Positions 5,565 through 9,629 of a DNA stretch of 9,629 nucleotides are shown piece by piece. The stretch covers positions 1-9,629 of the forward strand of contig WRDL01000051.1 of NCBI GenBank assembly GCA_009784095.1. The letters run 5' to 3'. The DNA is from Coriobacteriia bacterium (GTDB taxonomy: Bacteria > Actinomycetota > Coriobacteriia > WRKU01). The number at the start of each line of letters is the position of its first letter. Within the stretch, counting starts at the first letter, position 1. The position numbers and the translations under genes are program-made. The notes under the pieces are model-generated. The model was not told the DNA's origin and did not search any database. It saw only the letters and a program-made list of their open reading frames with translations.

Positions 5565-6715
5565 TGAGCGACGAGACCAACAGAGATCTGAGCGCGTATC
5601 CGATCGAGGAGCCGCTGAGCGAGGAATTCGTCGAACTCGAGGAATTTCGCCACGAGGAAGGTGAGCTCGTCGATTATCAGTCAGACAGCGACGATCTTGG
5701 AACGCTCGACGAAGCGGTCGAAGAAGACGGAGGGCGTAACAGCTTCGTCGATGTACTGATCGGCAACGTCGACGCCGATGCCCCGGTCGGGATCGACGAC
5801 CAGTTCGTTCTCGGAGAAGAGATGCCGACCGGTAAACTGCAACTGGTCACACGCCAGACACAGATCAAAGAATTCACCTTGATGTCGATATTCTTCGCGT
5901 GCGCGATCGTGGCGGTCCTTGGCGTCACGCTCATCTTCGCGTTCGTTGCCTATAAAGCATTCCCGATCTTTACCGAGGTCGGTATCGGCAATTTCCTGAC
6001 CGGAACCGAGTGGTCGGGTACCGAAGGGCTCTTCGGTATCGTTCCCTTCATCGTCGGATCGTTCGTCGTTACTATCGGAGCGTTGGTCATCGGCGCGCCA
6101 TTGGCGGTCATGACCGCGGTGTTCATGTCCGAACTTGCCTCTCCGAAGATCCGCTCATTTGTCCGACCTGCCGTCGAGCTTCTCGCTGGCATCCCTTCGG
6201 TCGTCTACGGATTCTTCGGGGTCGTCGTAGTCGCGCCATTCATTGCGCGATTGTTCGGCGGGGTCGGGTTCGGACCGCTGACGGCGTGGATCATCTTGGC
6301 GATCATGATCGTACCAACGATCGCGACGCTGACCGAGGACGCACTCGGTGCGATACCGATGGGGATCCGAGAAGCGTCATTCGCGATGGGTGCCAACCAA
6401 TGGCAGACGATCTACAAGGTCGTGCTCCCCGCTGCGAAACTCGGCATCATCGATGCGATCATCCTTGGTATGGGACGCGCGATCGGTGAAACGATGGCGG
6501 TGCTCATGGTCGTCGGCAACGCACCGCAGCTGTTCGCCGGCATCACCGCGCCGATTTCTACGTTGACCTCACAGATCGTACTCGACATGGGCTATGCCAC
6601 CGGGACGCAGCGCACCGCGCTGTTCGGTATGGCGGCGATCCTGTTCCTCATATCGATGTCGCTGGTACTGTTCGTGAGATTGCTATCGCGATTCGGACAG
6701 GAGATGTCCGGATGA
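5564..6715 (+). CDS. pstC: Phosphate ABC transporter permease PstC, acidic N-terminal extension
   Basis: PstC is one of the two integral membrane subunits forming the phosphate channel. The 383-residue protein has about six membrane segments (near 106-130, 157-185, 203-228, 240-256, 294-316 and 351-373). The EAA loop REASFAMGANQWQTIYKVVL (269-288), contacting the ATPase PstB, is intact. Family members are usually near 300 residues. Here residues 1-86 precede the core and contain 29 Asp or Glu but only three Arg and no Lys, with no predicted membrane segment; this is probably a disordered cytoplasmic tail. The start is firm: ATG at 5564 overlaps the pstS stop, with GGGAGG (5549-5554) 9 nt upstream, and the frame is open with sensible codons throughout. 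The pstA start overlaps its stop (ATGA). Confidence 0.96.
   Translation: MSDETNRDLSAYPIEEPLSEEFVELEEFRHEEGELVDYQSDSDDLGTLDEAVEEDGGRNSFVDVLIGNVDADAPVGIDDQFVLGEEMPTGKLQLVTRQTQIKEFTLMSIFFACAIVAVLGVTLIFAFVAYKAFPIFTEVGIGNFLTGTEWSGTEGLFGIVPFIVGSFVVTIGALVIGAPLAVMTAVFMSELASPKIRSFVRPAVELLAGIPSVVYGFFGVVVVAPFIARLFGGVGFGPLTAWIILAIMIVPTIATLTEDALGAIPMGIREASFAMGANQWQTIYKVVLPAAKLGIIDAIILGMGRAIGETMAVLMVVGNAPQLFAGITAPISTLTSQIVLDMGYATGTQRTALFGMAAILFLISMSLVLFVRLLSRFGQEMSG
6694..6710 (+). promoter_or_regulatory. Hairpin presenting the pstA ribosome binding site
   Basis: CGGACA (6694-6699) and TGTCCG (6705-6710) form a perfect 6-bp stem around the five-base loop GGAGA. The loop contains the GGAG Shine-Dalgarno core of pstA, whose ATG follows the stem by one base at 6712. 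The pair T6693-G6711 could extend the stem. Such a structure would tune pstA translation and its coupling to pstC. The sequence also codes for the end of PstC, so chance remains possible. Confidence 0.45.
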
Positions 6716-7551
6716 GCCTAAAACGAGACCAAATGGTCAACAACTTCGCGCTGAGCCTTTTCTGGATCGCTGCCGGTATCACGGTCGCGGCATTGTTCAC
6801 CATCATCATCTATGTCGTCGTACGCGGGATCGGTGTGATCACCCCGACGTTCGTCTTCACCTGGCCCCATGGGGTCAACGCCGAAGGCGGCATCTTTCCC
6901 ACGATCATCTCATCGATCTATGTGACCGGGCTTGCGATGCTGATCGCAACTCCGATCGCGGTACTTGCTGCGGTCTATCTGGCAGAATACGCCAAGCAAG
7001 GTATTGCGGTAAAGATCATCCGATTCGCCGCCGACTCGCTTGCCAGCGTGCCCTCCATCGTCATGGGACTGTTCGGCTTCGCTTTCTTTATCGAGGCGTT
7101 CGGACTACCCCTCTCAATGCTCTCAGCGGCACTCGCGCTCTCACTGTTGATGCTTCCCATCATCATGAGAACGACCGAAGAGGCGATCCGCGGAGTCGCA
7201 CGCTACATCCGATGGGGATCCTACGGTATGGGAGCGACCAAATGGCAGACCGTCTCCCGTGTCGTGATACCGGCAGCGATGCCGCGTATCATAACCGGTC
7301 TCATCCTCGCGATGGGGCGTGCCATCGGAGAGACGGCGGTCGTGTTCTACACGATGGGTCAGGCGATCAACCTTCCCGCCATCCCGACCGATTCGGGTCG
7401 TGCGATGCCGATCCACCTGTACCTGCTCGCCGTTGAAGGCATCAACATGCCCGCAGCGTATGGCACCGCCTTCTTGTTGATGGCGCTCATCTTCATTTTC
7501 AATCTCATCGCACGGTTGATCGCAAGACGCTACAAGAAACTACAAGAGTAG
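6712..7551 (+). CDS. pstA: Phosphate ABC transporter permease PstA
   Basis: PstA is the second membrane subunit of the phosphate importer and pairs with PstC. The 279-residue length is normal. Membrane segments are seen near 14-37, 64-90, 110-130, 134-152, 192-215 and 250-270. The EAA loop RWGSYGMGATKWQTVSRVVI (167-186) followed by PAAMPRIITGLILAMGRAIGET-type sequence is typical of PstA. TWPHGVNAEGGIFPTI (50-65) matches the usual PstA periplasmic loop with its GGIFP signature. The ATG at 6712 overlaps the pstC TGA by 4 nt and AGGAG (6699-6703) is 8 nt upstream, within the hairpin described at 6694-6710. Translational coupling to pstC is likely. A 22-nt gap leads to pstB. Confidence 0.97.
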   Translation: MSLKRDQMVNNFALSLFWIAAGITVAALFTIIIYVVVRGIGVITPTFVFTWPHGVNAEGGIFPTIISSIYVTGLAMLIATPIAVLAAVYLAEYAKQGIAVKIIRFAADSLASVPSIVMGLFGFAFFIEAFGLPLSMLSAALALSLLMLPIIMRTTEEAIRGVARYIRWGSYGMGATKWQTVSRVVIPAAMPRIITGLILAMGRAIGETAVVFYTMGQAINLPAIPTDSGRAMPIHLYLLAVEGINMPAAYGTAFLLMALIFIFNLIARLIARRYKKLQE

Positions 7552-7573
7552 TTCGGTATACAGGAGGAAGTAG

Positions 7574-8419
7574 ATGGTTGTGCTCTCTGGAGATGTAGAA
7601 AAACTCGGACCGACCTCATACAGCGAACCGTTGGTGGAAAACCCCGCTGATGCGACGTTTTACGTACGCCATCTTAACTTCTGGTATGGCGATTTCAATG
7701 CGCTCACTGACGTCTCGCTCGATGTGAGAAAGCACGCGATCACCGCGTTCATCGGACCGAGCGGATGCGGTAAGTCCACGTTCCTGCGCTGTCTGAACCG
7801 CATGAACGACTTGATTGCGGGGACCAAGGTGGAAGGTACGCTCCTATTCGACCAGGCCGACATCTACGGGAGTGGCGTGGATCCGGTCGATCTGCGCCGT
7901 CGGGTGGGCATGATCTTTCAGCAGCCCAACCCCTTCCCGCAGTCGATCTATGACAACGTTGCGTACGGTCCGCGCCTCCAAGGTATCCGCAACAAGAATG
8001 AGTTGGACGCCATCGTGGAGAAGTCGCTCGACAAAGCGAATCTTTGGAAAGAAGTAAAAGGCATTTTGAACAAGAACGGCCTGGCGCTCTCCGGCGGGCA
8101 GCAACAGCGCCTGTGCATTGCCCGCGTGCTCGCAGTCCAGCCCGAGGTCATCTTGATGGACGAGCCCTGTAGCGCGATCGATCCGACCTCAGTACAAAAG
8201 ATCGAGGATCTGATGCATGAGATCAAGGACCAGGTCACGATCATCATCGTCACGCATAACATGCAGCAGGCGGCCCGCGTCAGCGACTACACTTCGTTCT
8301 TCCTCCAAGAGATAGCAGGCGAGCCGGCGATCCTTGTCGAGAGCGGTCCGACGAGCGAGATATTCACCAACCCGATCGATCAAAGGACCGAGGATTATAT
8401 CACCGGTCGCTTCGGCTAG
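7574..8419 (+). CDS. pstB: Phosphate import ATP-binding protein PstB
   Basis: PstB is the cytoplasmic ATPase that drives phosphate import through PstCA. All ABC motifs are intact in the 281 residues: Walker A GPSGCGKST (61-69), Q-loop Gln117 in FQQPNPFP, signature LSGGQQQRL (172-180), Walker B VILMDE (192-197), D-loop SAID (200-203) and the switch His228 in VTHN. NPFPQSIYDNVAYGPRLQG (119-137) is diagnostic of the PstB subfamily. The usual length is 250-260; the surplus is about 25 residues ahead of FYVRHLNFWYGDFNAL, with no recognisable motif. ATG at 7574 has a strong AGGAGG (7562-7567) 6 nt upstream, supporting that start. The D-loop has Ile where PstB usually has Leu, a conservative change. 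Confidence 0.98.
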   Translation: MVVLSGDVEKLGPTSYSEPLVENPADATFYVRHLNFWYGDFNALTDVSLDVRKHAITAFIGPSGCGKSTFLRCLNRMNDLIAGTKVEGTLLFDQADIYGSGVDPVDLRRRVGMIFQQPNPFPQSIYDNVAYGPRLQGIRNKNELDAIVEKSLDKANLWKEVKGILNKNGLALSGGQQQRLCIARVLAVQPEVILMDEPCSAIDPTSVQKIEDLMHEIKDQVTIIIVTHNMQQAARVSDYTSFFLQEIAGEPAILVESGPTSEIFTNPIDQRTEDYITGRFG

Positions 8420-8434
8420 GCGCGATCGGAAACG

Positions 8435-8451
8435 TTTGTAAGGTTTTGTAA
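8435..8451 (+). promoter_or_regulatory. Paired TTTGTAA direct repeats upstream of phoU
   Basis: TTTGTAA occurs at 8435-8441 and 8445-8451, exactly 10 nt apart and so on the same helix face. Read on the other strand these are TTACAAA, sharing the core TTACAA with the hexamers inside pgeF ahead of pstS. The repeats end 29 nt before the phoU -10 box, in the position of an activator or upstream regulator site. The orientation relative to the gene is opposite to that at pstS, which weakens a common Pho box reading. Confidence 0.4.
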
Positions 8452-8463
8452 GACAAGCACGAA

Positions 8464-8480
8464 CGGATGAGAGAGATCCG
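8464..8480 (+). repeat. CGGAT/ATCCG inverted repeat abutting the phoU -10 box
   Basis: CGGAT (8464-8468) and ATCCG (8476-8480) form a perfect 5-bp inverted repeat around GAGAGAG. It fills the spacer between the expected -35 position and TATAAT, where a bound protein would compete with or bend toward RNA polymerase. The arms are short, so chance is possible. Confidence 0.3.
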
Positions 8481-8486
8481 TATAAT
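8481..8486 (+). promoter_or_regulatory. phoU promoter, consensus -10 box
   Basis: TATAAT is a perfect -10 in the 104-nt pstB-phoU gap. The -35 position (around 8458-8463, CACGAA) is not TTGACA-like, so the promoter may need an activator. Transcription would begin near 8493, with AAGGAG (8511-8516) 7 nt before the phoU ATG. This would let phoU be expressed apart from pstSCAB. Confidence 0.55.
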
Positions 8487-8523
8487 TGCAATAAGGGAAG
8501 GCGCGACACAAAGGAGCTAGACG

Positions 8524-9261
8524 ATGCGTGAGATGTTTAGGCAGGACCTACATGATGTATATGACGAGACCGTTGAGGTCTTCGAGGATGTTGCACGGAT
8601 CGTGCGCAAGGCGGTCCCCTCGTTGGTGCAAGGCGATGAGGAACTCGCCCAAGAGATCATCGATGGGGATGAGGAGATCAATGAGCGCACGATAACGATC
8701 GAGGAGAAGATCCTCCAGATCACCGCGACCCAGTCCCCGGTCGCACGCGATGTGCGTCTGCTTCAGACCCTTGTCTCGATCATCATGCACATCGAGCGGA
8801 TCGGCGACATGTCGGTCAGCATCGCCAAGAGCGCGATCAGGACCGCCGACGGTCCCAGCAGACAGTCGATGCTCGACCTGATCCAAGCGCAAGGTAACCT
8901 GGTGTATCGCGTCCTCGACACTACCATCGAGGCGATGAAATCCGAGGACCTCGAGCTGGCAGCGAAGCTACCCGAGCTCGATGAGCCGATCGATGAGCTC
9001 TACAAGCAGTTCTTCCGCGAGATCACCCGCATCAAGGACAAGAAGGAGCTGAAGTGGGCCTCGAAGATGATGCTTGCTTCGCGCTACCTCGAGCGCATCG
9101 CCGATCACTCGGTCGATATCGGCGAAAGGTTGGTCTTTTTGATCACCGGCGAGCGCGCCACTCTTGAGGAGCTTGCCGAGGAGATCCTCTCGGATCACAA
9201 ACCTGAGCGCTCCGATGGTCATGGCTCGAGCCTCGATGACGACGAAGACGACGAAGAGTAA
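8524..9261 (+). CDS. phoU: Phosphate signalling protein PhoU
   Basis: PhoU is a cytoplasmic helical protein that links the state of the Pst transporter to the PhoR-type sensor kinase and represses the phosphate starvation response when phosphate is plentiful. The 245-residue protein has two three-helix PhoU repeats. Each carries the metal-binding E/D pattern: HIERIGDMSVSIAK (89-102) and YLERIADHSVDIGE (188-201). TQSPVARDVRLLQTLVSIIMH (69-89) is also typical. The tail after about residue 224 is unlike the family core and ends in SLDDDEDDEE, encoded partly by a 9-bp tandem repeat. ATG at 8524 has AAGGAG (8511-8516) 7 nt upstream. No phoR/phoP pair lies in the window. The last 26 nt overlap yggS. 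Confidence 0.97.
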   Translation: MREMFRQDLHDVYDETVEVFEDVARIVRKAVPSLVQGDEELAQEIIDGDEEINERTITIEEKILQITATQSPVARDVRLLQTLVSIIMHIERIGDMSVSIAKSAIRTADGPSRQSMLDLIQAQGNLVYRVLDTTIEAMKSEDLELAAKLPELDEPIDELYKQFFREITRIKDKKELKWASKMMLASRYLERIADHSVDIGERLVFLITGERATLEELAEEILSDHKPERSDGHGSSLDDDEDDEE

Positions 9262-9629
9262 CCTCTCCCAGAAATTCAGTGACGTCCATCAGCGTATCGC
9301 TGATGCCTGTGCGCGGAGCGGTCGTGCGATCGATGAGGTCACTTTGGTCGCGGTCTCCAAAACGATAGACTCCGCAACGGTCGAGAAGGCCGCTCATCTT
9401 GAAGATGGGCTCGCTTGTCATATCTTTGGTGAGAATCGGGTGCAGGAATTGGTGCGAAAGCTCGAAGTGTGTCCGGACCAGACTTTCCACATGATCGGCA
9501 CTCTGCAACGCAACAAAGTACGTCAGGTCGTCGGCAAAGTCGCACTGATCCATTCGGTCGACTCGCAACGCTTGCTGGAGGCGATCGATGCACAAGCGCA
9601 AAAGCTCGGTATCGTGCAAGATGTCTTGC
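9236..9629 (+). CDS. yggS: PLP homeostasis protein, YggS/PROSC family, 5' part
   Basis: This family binds pyridoxal 5'-phosphate without known catalysis and helps keep PLP and amino acid pools balanced. The first 131 codons are in the window and the gene runs off the end. LVAVSKT (37-43) holds the PLP-binding Lys42, followed by IFGENRVQEL (63-72), HMIGTLQRNKVRQ (85-97) and LIHSVDS (104-110), an unmistakable set. The ATG at 9236 gives MTTKTTKSNLSQKF and a 26-nt overlap with phoU. ATG at 9221 and 9215 are in the same frame, and none of the three has a good ribosome site, so coupling to phoU translation is likely. In many Gram-positive bacteria yggS follows ftsZ/pgeF and precedes sepF. Confidence 0.93.
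   Translation, partial: MTTKTTKSNLSQKFSDVHQRIADACARSGRAIDEVTLVAVSKTIDSATVEKAAHLEDGLACHIFGENRVQELVRKLEVCPDQTFHMIGTLQRNKVRQVVGKVALIHSVDSQRLLEAIDAQAQKLGIVQDVL
9238..9255 (+). repeat. 9-bp tandem repeat in the phoU/yggS overlap
   Basis: GACGACGAA is repeated twice in tandem (9238-9246, 9247-9255). In the phoU frame it encodes the acidic tail Asp-Asp-Glu twice. In the yggS frame it encodes the Thr-Thr-Lys pairs at the N-terminus. Both protein ends are thus shaped by one simple repeat. Confidence 0.7.

Noticed and set aside
8430..8437. AAACGTTT palindrome after pstB as an operator
   Set aside because: Eight bases with no second copy in the region; more simply explained as the edge of the TTTGTAA repeats.
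9143..9619. 158-codon minus-strand open frame at the right edge
   Set aside because: It runs antisense to phoU and to the clearly recognisable yggS start and has no family features.

Overview
The window is a continuous run of ten plus-strand genes from a bacterial chromosome. The most likely source is an actinobacterium, possibly of the Coriobacteriia. By eye G+C is in the mid to high fifties. FtsZ carries the GEGGGTGTG form of the tubulin signature seen in Actinobacteria, and ftsQ is followed by ftsZ with no ftsA between them. The placement is inferred from gene order and motifs, not from a search.

Positions 1-4746 are the end of a division and cell wall (dcw) cluster: murC (3' end only), murB, ftsQ, ftsZ and pgeF. 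MurC adds L-Ala to UDP-MurNAc, MurB makes UDP-MurNAc, and PgeF belongs to the family that removes wrongly added L-Ser from the MurC product. FtsQ and FtsZ are divisome proteins. The only long gap, 2504-2818, is AT-rich and holds at least one plausible ftsZ promoter plus three copies of the heptamer CTTGAAC.

Positions 4629-9261 are a complete phosphate uptake set, pstS-pstC-pstA-pstB-phoU: a binding lipoprotein, two permease subunits, an ATPase and the regulator PhoU. pstS starts 118 nt inside pgeF, so its promoter must lie inside or upstream of pgeF. An AT-rich part of pgeF carries three TTTACA hexamers at 10 and 23 nt intervals, resembling a Pho box. pstS/pstC and pstC/pstA overlap by 1 and 4 nt. 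phoU has its own consensus TATAAT box, with paired TTTGTAA repeats upstream.

From about 9236 to the window end is the 5' part of yggS (PLP homeostasis protein), overlapping the end of phoU. In many Gram-positive bacteria yggS sits directly after ftsZ/pgeF, so the pst-phoU block looks as if it was placed inside the dcw neighbourhood.

No tRNA, rRNA, CRISPR array or mobile element was seen. No wholly new system is evident. The unusual points are regulatory DNA inside a coding gene, the pgeF/pstS overlap, a hairpin presenting the pstA ribosome binding site, an acidic N-terminal extension on PstC, and the operator-like region before ftsZ.
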